NCBI GenBank assembly: GCA_016705335.1
Contig: JADIYN010000025.1
Location: 7,647 to 71,646, forward strand
Direction: 5' to 3'
Origin: Draconibacterium sp.
GTDB lineage: Bacteria > Bacteroidota > Bacteroidia > Bacteroidales > Prolixibacteraceae
DNA: 64,000 nucleotides
Shown piece by piece: positions 18,141-28,546 of this stretch. Below the pieces are notes generated by a model that saw nothing but the letters and a program-made list of their open reading frames with translations, made no database searches and was not told the origin of the DNA. The translations under genes were made by a program, and so were the position numbers. Positions within the stretch are counted from its first letter, which is position 1, and each line of letters starts with the position of its first letter.

Positions 18141-19898
18141 CTATTATTTGTTTACGATAAGTTGTAAAAACCCTTGCACGGGATATAAATCCAATATATT
18201 TTCCATTTTCGATAACAGCCAAATTGTATCTGCCCGAAGTTTCGAATTTATGGGCTACAGTTTCCATATTATCATTTGGGTCGATATGGTCGGTGGGCAT
18301 ATACATTAATTCGCTGATTTTTACCAGGTCATATAAATCATGACTAAATATTATATCACGTACATCATCCATTTTCACCATTCCAACCATTATTCCATTT
18401 TTATCGACAACTGGGAAAAGATTCCGGTGGTTGTGCGAAATTGCAACCGTTAAATCGCGCAAATTTGCATCAGGCGAAAGTACTTCAAAATCTGTTTCAA
18501 TTAGTTTATTTACTTCAAGCATTTGCAAAACGTTGGCATCTTTATCGTGTGTAAGCAACTCTTTTCGGCTTGCCAACTGATAGTGATATACCGAATTTGG
18601 AGTAAAAGTCCGGACAATTATGTAGGCAAACGTTGCGGTTACCATTAACGGCACAAAAAGTTTGTAACCACCTGAAATATCTGCAATTAAAAAAATTCCG
18701 GTAAGTGGTGCATGTAAAACCCCGGCAATCAATCCTGCCATTCCAATCAATGCAAAATTATTTGTATTGAGTTGCCTGATTCCAGATAAATTTATTATTT
18801 GAGCAAAAGCATCCCTGTGTTTACACCCATAAATAATGTTGGGGCAAAAATTCCACCAATTCCTCCTGCACCAAAAGTGAATGAGGTAGCTACAATTTTC
18901 AGAAAATTACGGCTGCAATCAAACCTAAAGCTGCCCACATTTCTTCACGCAAAACCAAAAATAAACTATTGTTGAAAAGATATTCTACATTACCAGCCAA
19001 ACATTCGTTTATAGATTCATATCCTTCACCGTAAAGAGAAGGGAACAAAAAAATGAGAGCGCCCAAACCAGCACCGCCAATTAATATCCTTGAAATGTGT
19101 TTTTTCATTTTATCAAACCAACTGCCTATAAACATGAACATTTTGGTAAAATAAACCGAAACAAAACCAGCCACAATACCAAGAACAATATAATATGGAA
19201 GATCGGCCAATTCAAATGCCTGACTTACCTCGAAAGGATATAAAACATTTTGTCCAAGAAAAAAATAAGAAGTTACAACAGCTGTTGCAGATGCCAGTAA
19301 AAGCGGGACAAGTGAAAAAACAGTTAGGTCAATCATTATTACTTCAACCGCAAAAACTATGGCGGCGATTGGTGCTTTAAAATTGCCGCCATCGCTCCTG
19401 CGCACGCACAGGCCAGCATGAGTATAGTGTTTTTGTAACTTAGGCGGAAAAACTTTGCCAACCATGATCCCAAGCTGTTCCGGTTGCCACGGTGGGTCCT
19501 TCTAACCCTACGATCCACCAAAACCAACGGTTAGCGAACTGGCAAGTACCGACGAAAAAAGATTGTGATTGCTAATTATTCCCTTTCGTTTTGAAATGCT
19601 GTATAAAACATTTGGGATTCCGGGCCTTACTTCGTTTCTGATTACATATTTCACAACCAAAACAGTTAACAAAATTCCCACCAACGGCAAAGCAAAATAA
19701 ATGTAATTGTGCATTTCTGTGGAAACCATCGTTTGTACCAAATGCTGGGTTAGCCGAACCAGAATTTTTGATTACCACAGCCGCCATTCCCGACAAAACA
19801 CCAACTATAATGCTTAGTGCAGTAATAAATCCGCGCTCGCTCATATTTCTAAGCCGCCAACGGTGAAAACGTGCAATAATGTGGATGTGTTTACTCAT
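18124..19898 (-). CDS. Second ClC-family channel with CBS domains, about five frameshifts
   Basis: A paralogue of the following gene with the same plan: N-terminal MSKHIHIIARFHRWRLRNMS, membrane domain with ASSLTVGFGGS then VGLEGPTVATG (canonical gating-glutamate motif), APIAAIVFAVEVIMIDLT, and MIGMAGLIAGVLHAPLTG, then a CBS pair with LRDLTVAISHNHRNLFPVVD. Breaks lie near 19735, 19500, 19385, 18900 and 18780, cutting it into four readable pieces. Restored length about 590 residues. With a nearly identical plan, the two genes look like a tandem duplication followed by divergence. Confidence 0.83.
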
Positions 19899-20049
19899 TC
19901 AGCTCGTAAAAGTAACAAAAGCAAAGTTTTACACGAATCATTGGTTCAACTAAACCGTTTAATTTTTTGTTATGGTTATAAACGAATATTGTTATAATTG
20001 ATTTGCTTTATTCCGTAAATATAATTGTATTGAATTTCAGGTAATTAAA

Positions 20050-20616
20050 ATGAAAACATTGAAAATAAAAATCACAGGAGCATCAGGATATTTGGGTAAA
20101 ACCATTTCCAATTTATTAACGGAAAAAGGTCATAAAGTTTCGGGGATTGAACGAAAGCTATTATATGGTTCAACAAATGATTTGCAAGCAGAAATCAGGA
20201 ATTGTGATGCAATTATTAATTTGGCGGGGTCACCAATTTTGCAGCGGTGGACTGATAAAAACAAAGCCACAATTGTAGATAGCCGCGTAAAAACAACTCA
20301 AAATTTAGTTCAGGCTATTAATAATCTTCCATTAAATGAACAACCTAAAAAGTTTATATCAGCCTCTGCAATTGGTGTTTATGCTACAGGGTTTATGCAC
20401 GACGAATCGAGCCAAAATTTTGATAATGGATTTGTTGGAAGCGTTGTAAAACAGTGGGAAGCTGCCAGCAATGGCTTATCCTTATTAAAAGCAGTTTTGG
20501 GCGAAGCATCAGTTTTACTGACTGAAGGTGCAGAAGTTTTACCCCGAAACTTAACAGAAGCTGGTTTTGAATTTCAGTATCCTGACATAAACAGTGCTTT
20601 GAAAGAAATAGTTTGA
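20050..20616 (+). pseudogene. TIGR01777-type NAD(P)-binding epimerase with a large internal in-frame deletion
   Basis: The first 145 residues match sugar-nucleotide-epimerase-like proteins of the SDR39U1/TIGR01777 family: Rossmann motif GASGYLG (10-16), AIINLAGSPI, RVKTTQNLV, FISASAIGVYA and VKQWEAAS. The reading then jumps, without a frame break, at about 20475 to the family C-terminus (KAVLGEASVLLTEG, GFEFQYPDINSALKEIV). Roughly 110 residues that usually lie between (the FRIGIVL and HIDDLV regions) are missing. The length is 188 residues against about 300. The protein would lack the end of the nucleotide-binding domain and most of the substrate domain, so it is probably not functional unless the deletion is an assembly artefact. 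Confidence 0.72.
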
Positions 20617-20624
20617 TTTTTTTG

Positions 20625-20632
20625 TAAGTTTG
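20625..20632 (+). promoter_or_regulatory. Possible -7 promoter element of the glycosidase-like lipoprotein gene
   Basis: TAAGTTTG fits TAnnTTTG and lies 26 bases before the start codon. A TTTG box sits at 20598-20601, a spacing of 23, slightly longer than usual. Confidence 0.4.
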
Positions 20633-20657
20633 AACAAATCAAAAATTACGATCAACT

Positions 20658-21973
20658 ATGAAAAACTATCTAAAAAACCTTTTATCTTTTTTAATTACTG
20701 CGCTTGTATTTACTGGCTGCTCTTCGGTGAAAAAAAATGACAATCCGATGCAAACACCTTTAAAAGTGGAAATCAAAGCGGTTGATGGTAAATACAACTT
20801 TTACGTAAATGGCGAACTCTTTTTACTAAAAGGTGCAGGAGGCGGCAACAATTTAGCAGCTTTACATGAGGCAGGTGGAAATTCGTTGCGAACCTGGGGT
20901 TCAAGAAATGGGTTGCAATTACTTGATTCTGCTTATAAATACAACATAATGATTGCCATGGGTTTGGGAATGGGGCAGGAGTTGCATGGTTTTGATTACA
21001 ACGATACGGCTGCTGTAGCAAAACAATATCGTCGAAATATTGCGGCAATTGAAGAATTGAAAAATCATCCGAATCTTTTGTGCTGGGTGGTGGGCAACGA
21101 GTTAAATCTAAGTCCAAAACAGGGTGAACCGGTTAACCCGAAAGTTTATGATGCTGTAAGTGATATTGTGGATTATATTCATGCCATTGATCCAAATCAT
21201 CCTGTAACAACACCAATGGCCGGAGCTCAGAAAGAGCAGGTTAAAGTAGCGCTTGAACGTTGTCCAAACCTCGATTTTTTTCAGTGCAGGTTTATGGTGG
21301 CTGGGTAATATGGGCGAAATGTAAAAATGCCGGAATCACAATCCCTTTTGCCATTACCGAATATGGACCAATCGGGCATTGGGAAAGGCCACAAACCGCA
21401 TGGGGACGGGAAATTGAAGAAACAAGCGCACAAAAAGCCACAGGACTTTATGATCGCATCCAGCGCGGTATTGTAAACGACCCAACTGGTTTATGTTTGG
21501 TGGTTATGCATTTTGTGGGGGCAAAAACAGGAGCGCACACCAACTTGGTACGGCATGTTCCTCAAAACCGGCGAAGCTACTGCAATTGTTGACGAACTGA
21601 CCCACTATTGGACGGGAGAATATCCCGAAAACCGAGCACCTCAATTAGATTCAATGAAAATTGACAGCAAAAATGCAGTTGACAATATTTACCTAAAACC
21701 GGGCAAAGAATACACAGCAAAAGTGTTTGCATCAGAACCAAACGGCGATGAAATGACTTTCAAATGGGAATTACTAAAGGAAGTTGTAGAACGCAGCCAA
21801 GGGGGAGCATATGAAAAAGAACCCGCCAAAATTTCATTTGAAACCATTTCCGACCTTAACGGCGAACTCCGTTTTGTTTCACCAAAAGAAAAGGCGAATA
21901 CCGTTTGTTTTCCTATGTTTTTGATGGAAAAGGAAAGGTGGGAACTGCGAATGTGCCGTTTTTTGTGGAATAG
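20658..21973 (+). CDS. Glycoside-hydrolase-like lipoprotein (clan GH-A fold), several frameshifts
   Basis: A lipoprotein: the signal sequence ends in the lipobox VFTG-C21. The body looks like the TIM barrel of GH2/GH5-type enzymes: GGNSLRTWGS near residue 75, WVVGNELN with E148 as the likely acid/base, and, after repair, FAITEYGPIGHW with the likely nucleophile glutamate. A C-terminal beta domain (about 330-438) follows. Breaks lie near 21280, 21300-21320, 21500 and 21895; restored length about 438 residues. Substrate unknown. Catalytic glutamates are my reading of the motif spacing. Confidence 0.7.
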
Positions 21974-22074
21974 TAACCAAATAATCTTTTGAAAGAAATT
22001 TTGTGTGAAAAATATAGCAAAAGTGGATTCTATTTTGAATTTGTTAAATCGAGTACTACAATCCGAATAACCAT

Positions 22075-22104
22075 AAAAAAGAGACTGCCTAATTGGACAG
22101 TCTC
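22075..22104 (-). terminator. Terminator of pckG
   Basis: Arms GAGACTG / CAGTCTC (22081-22104), with a run of A to the left that becomes a T run on the minus strand. It is 25 bases past the pckG stop. Confidence 0.75.
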
Positions 22105-22128
22105 TTCAATTTGTCGTATTTCAAAATT

Positions 22129-23917
22129 TTATTTCAAACGACTTTTCAGCGCTTCAAATTCTTCCGCCAGTTCTTTTGGCAGATGGCTACCGAAGTTTTT
22201 GTAATGCTCTTCAATCAATTCGCACTCATCAAGCCATTTTGCTTTATTAACGCTCAACAATTCGTCAAGGCTTTCGGCAACTTCATCGATTCCTTTAATA
22301 TTGATGTCTTTTTGTTTGTAACAAAACCAATTGGCGTATCAACGGTTTCAACAGCATTGTCGCATGCATTGAAAATCCATTCCAAAACGCGCATGTTTTC
22401 ACCATAACCCGGCCACAGCCATTTTCCGTTTTCGTCTTTGCGGAACCAGTTTACGTTGAAAATTTTCGGAAGTTTTCTTTTACTGGTGCATTTTTACCAA
22501 TGGTTACCCAATGTCCGAAATAATCGCCCATATTGTAACCACAGAATGGCAACATTGCAAATGGGTCACGACGAACACCGGCTTTCAAACCGATAGCGGC
22601 TGCAGTAACTTCAGAACCTACAATCGATCCCATAAATACACCGTGGTTCCAGCTACGCGCTTGGTAAACCAATGGCACAGTTGATGGACGACGTCCACCA
22701 AACAAGAATGCAGAAATTGGAACACCTGCAGGATTTTCCCAGTCTTTATCGATACAGGGACATTGGCTGGCAGGTGCTGTAAAACGTGCGTTTGGATGCG
22801 CAACAGGTTCGCCTGAAGCTGGATCATAAACTTTATTTTTCCAGGTAATTGTACCGGTAGGGCAATCATGACCTATTCCTTCCCACCAAATATCACCGTC
22901 AGGACTAACTCCCACATTGGTGAAAATTGTGTTGGCTTTTGCAGATAGCATTGCATTTGGGTTTGTTTCCATTGATGTCATTGGAGCAACTCCAAAGAAA
23001 CCTGCTTCAGGATTGATAGCATATAAACGGCCATCGGCGCCAAATTTCATCCATGCTATGTCGTCGCCAACGGTTTCAACTTTCCATCCCGGAATAGTTG
23101 GAATTAACATGGCAAGATTTGTTTTTCCGCAAGCGCTCGGGAAAGCTGCTGCAATATATTTTTTCTCTCCTTTTGGATTTGTAATACCCATAATCAACAT
23201 GTGTTCGGCCAACCAACCTTCTTTTTTTGCAGTTGATGAAGCAATACGCAATGCAAGACATTTTTTGCCTAATAAAGCATTGCCGCCGTAACCTGAACCA
23301 AACGACCAGATTTCCTGTGTTTCAGGGAAATGACTGATATATTTGTTGTCAATATTTGATGCACATGGCCAGCTGACATCTTTTTGTCCATCAGCCAACG
23401 GAGCGCCAACTGAATGAATACAAGGAATAAAATCGTCATCGCCTAGTACGTCCAAAACAGTTTTTCCCATGCGTGTCATGATTCTCATGTTAACAACAAC
23501 ATAGGCTGAATCTGTAATTTCAACACCAATTTTGGCAATGTCAGAGCCAAGAGGTCCCATGCTAAATGGAATAATGTACATGGTACGGCCTTTCATGCAG
23601 CCTCTGAATTTTTCGGTAAGCTCAGCTTTCATCTCTGCAGGTGCCATCCAGTTGTTTGAGAAACCTGCTTCTTCTTTTGTGTTTGTACAAATAAAAGTAC
23701 GGTTCTCAACACGTGCAACATCCGAAGGATCACTATTGAAGGAATAGCTACCGGGTTGTTTTTCTTCATTTAATTTTTTTGCCGCACCAGAAGCTACCAT
23801 TTCGTCTAAAAAACGTTGGTTTTCTTCTTCTGAACCATCACACCAATGCACATTGTCGGGTTGACAAAGCTGCTTCCATTCTTCAACCCAGGTCAATAAT
23901 TTCTTGTTAGTAGTCAT
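22129..23917 (-). CDS. pckG: Phosphoenolpyruvate carboxykinase (GTP), two frameshifts
   Basis: Interconverts oxaloacetate and phosphoenolpyruvate with GTP/GDP; in fermentative Bacteroidota it commonly runs in the CO2-fixing direction toward succinate. Signatures include AAAFPSACGKTN (P-loop with the reactive cysteine of the GTP family), WKVETVGDDIAWMKFG, NPEAGFFGVAP and FLFGGRRPSTVPLVY. Breaks near 22462 and 22320 separate the last 110 residues; the restored C-terminus runs NWFRKDENGKWLWPGYG, MRVLEWI and ends EEFEALKSRLK at 22129. About 596 residues, the family norm. The GTP type, not the ATP type, is clear from the CGKTN loop. Confidence 0.94.
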
Positions 23918-23969
23918 AATAATTTAATTTGTTATCAATCAATAGATTATAATTCATTTATCAAACATT

Positions 23970-23978
23970 ACAAAGATA
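23970..23978 (-). promoter_or_regulatory. -7 promoter element of pckG
   Basis: Minus-strand TATCTTTGT fits TAnnTTTGY exactly, 53 bases upstream of the start codon. Confidence 0.5.
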
Positions 23979-24288
23979 ATTTTAAATAATCTGTTTGAAG
24001 ATGATTGTAGTCATGAACAACTAATTGTAAACTTTAATTTATCATAAAGCTAAGGTTTCTCAATTTTAGTTTTTATGCTATTTATATCGTAAAAAATTGG
24101 CAAAATGCTGTATTACAGTCATATATGCACTGCTGTTATTAAGTATCAATCTAAATAGCGAAATTTATGCTGTACTGCTGATTTCAGCGCTTAAAGTGAT
24201 GTGCTAAAGTTCAAATTAAACTTAAAAAAAGTCAATCCCATTGATATCTAATGAATTGATTGATTGACATTTGAATATTAAAACAGAA

Positions 24289-24335
24289 ATCAGGAAATGT
24301 TAAGTTTTAATTAAATATCATTTCCTGATTTTTTT
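24289..24335. terminator. Terminator hairpin below xerD
   Basis: Perfect 11-base arms ATCAGGAAATG / CATTTCCTGAT with a 19-base AT-rich loop. A T run follows on the plus strand and a weaker T-rich tract on the minus strand, the direction of xerD. Confidence 0.7.
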
Positions 24336-24352
24336 GATTTTGATTTTAACGT

Positions 24353-25252
24353 TTACGAACGTGGATGGAACTGCTGAATTGTACTTTTCAGGTAGTCTTT
24401 ATCCAGGTGTGTGTAAATCTCTGTAGTTAAAATCGACTCGTGACCTAACATTTCCTGAACTGCCCGCAAATCAGCACCGCCATTAATTAAATGAGATGCA
24501 AATGAATGCCTGAATGTATGCGGACTAATACTTTTTTGCAGATCAATACTTTCTGCCAGATTTTTAATAATGGTAAAAATCATAACTCTGCTCAGTTTTC
24601 TTCCACGTCTGTTTAAAAACAGGATATTTTCACTGTCTTTGGTAACATTTAATTTTTTTCTGTATTCGTTTAAATATTTCCCAACTTCTTCAATTGCCTT
24701 TCCGCTCACGGGCACTAAACGTTCTTTTCCAGCTTTTCCTTCTACTTTTATGAAGCCCTGATCAAAAAACAGATTTGTAATTTTTAAACCCACAAGTTCT
24801 GAAACCCTTAAACCACAACTGTATAAAGTTTCGAGCATTGCTTTGTTTCGCTGTCCTTCTGATTTACTGAGGTCAACTGCATTTATCAGGCTGTCAATTT
24901 CTTCCATCGATAATACATCAGGCAATTTTCTGCCAATTTTTGGAGATTCCATAAGCGCTGTCGGATCGCTTGTAATTCTACCTTCAATCAATAAATATTT
25001 ATAGAATGATTTTATCCCCGAAATTGTTCGTGCCTGTGTTCGCGGACTAATTTCCCGTTGGTTTAACCACGCAATAAATCCCTTCAAATGTTCAAGTTTT
25101 ACTTTTAAAGGTGTGATTTTACTGTGGTTCTTATTCAAATAATCTATCAGCTTATTAATATCATTAATATAGGCCGATACAGAATTCAGTGATAATGATT
25201 TTTCAAGTTTTAAAAAGTTTTCAAAACCTTTTTTTCCTTCCTCCCAGTTCAT
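24353..25252 (-). CDS. xerD: Site-specific tyrosine recombinase XerD
   Basis: Resolves chromosome dimers at dif together with XerC and FtsK. The SAM-like N-terminal core-binding domain covers residues 5-90 and the catalytic domain 110-299. The active-site set is complete: R149 (SCGLRVSEL), K in KVEGKAGKERLV, H245 and R248 (PHTFRHSFASH), H271 (MLGHESI) and nucleophile Y280 (TEIYTHLD). Length 299 residues, intact. It is divergent from aroQ, the neighbourhood usual for XerD in Bacteroidota. The absence of flanking repeats or cargo argues for the housekeeping enzyme and not for a mobile-element integrase. Confidence 0.93.
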   Translation of the reverse strand: MNWEEGKKGFENFLKLEKSLSLNSVSAYINDINKLIDYLNKNHSKITPLKVKLEHLKGFIAWLNQREISPRTQARTISGIKSFYKYLLIEGRITSDPTALMESPKIGRKLPDVLSMEEIDSLINAVDLSKSEGQRNKAMLETLYSCGLRVSELVGLKITNLFFDQGFIKVEGKAGKERLVPVSGKAIEEVGKYLNEYRKKLNVTKDSENILFLNRRGRKLSRVMIFTIIKNLAESIDLQKSISPHTFRHSFASHLINGGADLRAVQEMLGHESILTTEIYTHLDKDYLKSTIQQFHPRS

Positions 25253-25475
25253 AGCTTTCTTTTTTTAATTGTACATTTAATTCTATTTCAATGGCTTTAA
25301 AACAGTAATCATGTTAACTTAACCAATTGTATGTTTCATTACGTTTAGCATTTTATAAAGTTACTATAAAAAATATTAATTTCGAAATGTCTCAAATACC
25401 TGTTTTTATTGACAAAACAGAGTTTGAAAAAAATGAGTATATTTATTAAATGCAAAAAATAAAGCAAATTTTAAT

Positions 25476-25892
25476 ATGAAAATTGTAATTATAAACGGCC
25501 CCAACCTTAATTTATTGGGACTTCGTGAAACAAGTATTTATGGCTCAGAAAGTTTTGAAAAGTATTTCGAAACAGTTAAAAAGAACTTTCCGGAGGTAGA
25601 GTTTATATATTACCAATCGAACATTGAAGGCGAAATTGTAAATAAAATTCACGAGTTTGGTTTTAATACCGATGGAATAATTATTAACGCCGGCGCATAT
25701 ACACATACTTCTGTAGCAATTCGTGATGCCATCGCAGGTGTTAAAACTTCGGTAATTGAAGTTCACATTTCGAATACGTTGACACGTGAGGAATTCAGAC
25801 ATAAATCGCTGATTGGTCCTGTATGCAAGGGTTGTATTATGGGATTCGGCCTTGATTCGTACCGATTGGCCATCCTTAGTTTGCTGAAATAG
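25476..25892 (+). CDS. aroQ: 3-dehydroquinate dehydratase, type II
   Basis: Third step of the shikimate pathway. The type II flavodoxin-like fold is clear: IINGPNLNLLG (6-15), the flexible loop RETSIYG with catalytic Y22, the QSNIEGEIVNKIH segment, INAGAYTHTSVAIRDA (N71, H77) and EVHISN with catalytic H97, then a basic FRHKS with R108. Length 138 residues, close to the usual 140-150, and intact. The loop reads LRETSIYG where GRREPEIYG-like sequences are common, a moderate departure. Confidence 0.93.
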   Translation: MKIVIINGPNLNLLGLRETSIYGSESFEKYFETVKKNFPEVEFIYYQSNIEGEIVNKIHEFGFNTDGIIINAGAYTHTSVAIRDAIAGVKTSVIEVHISNTLTREEFRHKSLIGPVCKGCIMGFGLDSYRLAILSLLK

Positions 25893-26040
25893 ATTACTAA
25901 ATCGATATTTTCAAATCTGCCAAATTTGTTTGTTTTGAGTCAAACAATTTGCCGGAAGGTTTAATCTTAATTTCATATTCAATTCAATATCAGTTTAAAG
26001 CAGTTTTTAATTCTAATTTTGAAGCCTAAAACAGATCAAA

Positions 26041-27452
26041 ATGAGACAAACAAAAATTGTTGCAACAATATCAGATCAACGATGTGATGTGCCGTTTATT
26101 GAATCGTTGTATAAAGCCGGGATGAATGTTGCACGCATAAATACAGCACATATTTTAAAAGAAGGTGGAATTAATTTGATAAAAATATTCGGACAGTATC
26201 AAAATCCATCGCGATAATGATTGACACCAAAGGGCCTGAAATACGCACATGTAAAATGCAGGTCCACACAGAATTAACAAAAGATCAGGAAGTACTTTTT
26301 TCATTTCAGAAAATCAATTCGGAAATGACCAACATTTGTGTAAATTATAAAAAGTTTGTTGATGACTTAAATGTTGGCGACAATATTTTAATTGATGATG
26401 GTGATATTAAATTTACTGTAGTAGAAAAGTTTGCCGATTACTTACTTTGTAAAGTTGATAACAGTGGAATCGTAAAAAACAATAAAAGTGTAAATGTTCC
26501 AGGTATTAAAATCAAGCTTCCTTCAATATCAGAAAAAGATAAGGAATTTATAGCTTTTGCCGCCGAACAGGATCTCGATTTTATAGCACATTCATTTGTG
26601 CGAAACCGAAAAGATGTTCAGGATATACAGAAGTTACTGAATAAACACAAAAGCCCAATTAAAATAATTGCCAAAATTGAAAATCTGGAAGGTGTTAAAA
26701 ACATTGATGAAATTTTGGAAGAATCATATGGAATTATGGTTGCCCGCGGAGATCTTGGTATCGAACTTTCAGGCGAAAAAATTCCAACAGTACAGCGCAA
26801 TTTAATACGCAAAGCAATTCTGCAGAAAAAACCGGTAATAATTGCTACTCAAATGCTTCACACAATGATCGAGCATCCGAGGCCAACACGTGCCGAAGTT
26901 AGTGATGTTGCAGGCGCAATATATTCACGTACCGATGCAATTATGCTAAGTGGAGAAACTGCATACGGGAAATACCCAGTTGAAGCCATTGAAACGATGG
27001 TACGAATTGCTAAAGAAGTGGAGCCTGACCGTGATAAAAGATACGATGTAATACTACCTCCAATAAAAAATGAAATTCCGGCTTACCTGGCACAATCGGC
27101 TATCAGAGCTGCTAAAGAGCTGGAAAACTGCGTTATCATCACTTCAACAACTACCGGCAAAACTGCTCGTTACCTTGCCGCTTACCGGTCAAATATTCCG
27201 GTTTATGCGAAATGCCATTCTCACAGGGTGGTGCGCGAACTGGCCCTTTCGTTTGGTATTAAACCATCATTCCTTGAAATAAAAAAGAACAAAATGCAAA
27301 TTCAAAAGGCTGCTGTTCAATCTCTTTTAAATGATAATACAATTAATTTGAATGATTTGCTTGTTTATGTTGGCGGAAGATTTGGAGATGCCGCCAGTGC
27401 TTCATTTATTGAGGTTTCAACGGCTGACAAACTTTTTGTTTCAGCAAAATAA
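26041..27452 (+). CDS. pyk: Pyruvate kinase, one frameshift
   Basis: Final ATP-yielding step of glycolysis. The N-terminus MRQTKIVATISDQRCD and GMNVARINTAH fit the family, as do MIDTKGPEIRTC, the B domain, the K+/Mg2+ site MVARGDLGIEL, PVIIATQMLHTMIEHPRPTRAEV (signature helix) and SGETAYGKYPVEA. The frame breaks near 26195, where ATAAAAATATTC should read as INNIRTVSKSIAIMIDTK. Restored length about 470 residues, the normal size for a tetrameric pyruvate kinase without the extra C-terminal domain. Confidence 0.94.
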
Positions 27453-27509
27453 TATTTAATTGATACTTTTGGTCTTGATACTTGATACTAAAATTTAAAA
27501 TCTTTAAAA

Positions 27510-28502
27510 ATGATTTCCCGACGTTCATTTGTTTCAAAAAGTGCACTTGCACTTGCAGGGTTTTCTATTTCAAAGAATAGTTCACCCGTGAATATCTCTC
27601 AAAATATAAATAGTTTACCAATAGTTATTTCGACATGGAATCATGGTTTGCCGGCCAATGAAGCGGCCTGGGAAATACTTTCAAAAGGGGGAAATTCATT
27701 GGATGCAGTTGAAGCAGGAGTTAGAATTCCTGAGGCCGATCCTAAAGTTATAACTGTTGGTTATGGTGGAATACCCGATTCGGGCGGTAAAGTAACCCTT
27801 GATGCATGTATAATGGATGAAAAAGGAAGGGCAGGAAGTGTTGCCTGTTTGGAAAACATTAAACATCCGATTTCGGTGGCACGACTTGTAATGGAAAAAA
27901 CGCCACATGTTATGCTGACAGGAAAAGGTGCGCTGCAATTTGCACTGGATAATGGTTTTGAAAAAGAAAACCTGTTGACTCCGCAAATGAAAAAGCCTGG
28001 AAGAAGTGGAAAAAGAAAGAAAGCGTTCAATACTAAAATAAATATTGAAAATCAAGTGCTTGAAAATCATGATACAATTGGTATGCTGGCAATTGACAGG
28101 GATGGCCGGATTTCAGGGGCATGTACTACAAGTGGAATGGGTTATAAAATGCCTGGCAGGGTAGGTGACTCTCCAATAATTGGTGCAGGTTTATTTGTTG
28201 ACGGAGAAGTGGGTGGTGCAGCGGCAACTGGTTCAGGCGAATTGGTAATGAAAACACTTGGCTCATTTCTGGTGGTTGAATTAATGCGTAACGGAATGTC
28301 GCCAACCGAAGCGTGTGAAGAAGCAGTTCATCGTATTGCAAAGAAAATCCCCAACTACCAGCAGCATCAGGTAGGTTTTATTGCATTAAACAAATCCGGT
28401 GAATATGGTTCCTATTGCATTCAGCCGGGGTTTAATTTTGCCGTAAAAACTGAGAATAAAACTGTTTTGGAAGATGCTGAAACATGGATAAAAAAGTTGT
28501 AA
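27510..28502 (+). CDS. Glycosylasparaginase (N4-(beta-N-acetylglucosaminyl)-L-asparaginase)
   Basis: An Ntn hydrolase that cuts the GlcNAc-asparagine bond of N-glycoproteins. The export signal is twin-arginine-like (SRRSFVSKSALALAG), so it may leave by Tat. The chain shows GGNSLDAVEAGV, GYGGIPDSGG and MDEKGRAGSVACL, then the autocleavage site NHDTIGMLAID, with T189 becoming the N-terminal nucleophile; GSGE and GEYGS follow in the beta subunit. Length 330 residues, intact. In a Bacteroidota cell it would serve degradation of glycoprotein debris. The short repeats TTGATAC just upstream (27460-27485) belong to the intergenic repeat class seen elsewhere. Confidence 0.9.
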   Translation: MISRRSFVSKSALALAGFSISKNSSPVNISQNINSLPIVISTWNHGLPANEAAWEILSKGGNSLDAVEAGVRIPEADPKVITVGYGGIPDSGGKVTLDACIMDEKGRAGSVACLENIKHPISVARLVMEKTPHVMLTGKGALQFALDNGFEKENLLTPQMKKPGRSGKRKKAFNTKINIENQVLENHDTIGMLAIDRDGRISGACTTSGMGYKMPGRVGDSPIIGAGLFVDGEVGGAAATGSGELVMKTLGSFLVVELMRNGMSPTEACEEAVHRIAKKIPNYQQHQVGFIALNKSGEYGSYCIQPGFNFAVKTENKTVLEDAETWIKKL

Positions 28503-28506
28503 TATA

Positions 28507-28546
28507 TTCAGCAGATTGTGAAATTACAATCTGCTGAATTTTTTTC
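28507..28546 (+). terminator. Terminator of the glycosylasparaginase gene
   Basis: Perfect 13-base arms TTCAGCAGATTGT / ACAATCTGCTGAA with a 6-base loop and a run of seven to eight T. It reaches the stop codon of the convergent LRR gene. Confidence 0.88.

Larger units (their letters stand above)
23918..24352. other. Intergenic region pckG / xerD
   Basis: A 435-base AT-rich region. It holds the pckG promoter element near its left end and the xerD terminator hairpin near its right end; between about 23980 and 24288 I see nothing recognisable. Confidence 0.55.

Noticed and set aside
24353..25252. Integrase of a mobile element
   Set aside because: No attachment-site repeats or cargo genes; it matches the housekeeping XerD in length and neighbourhood.
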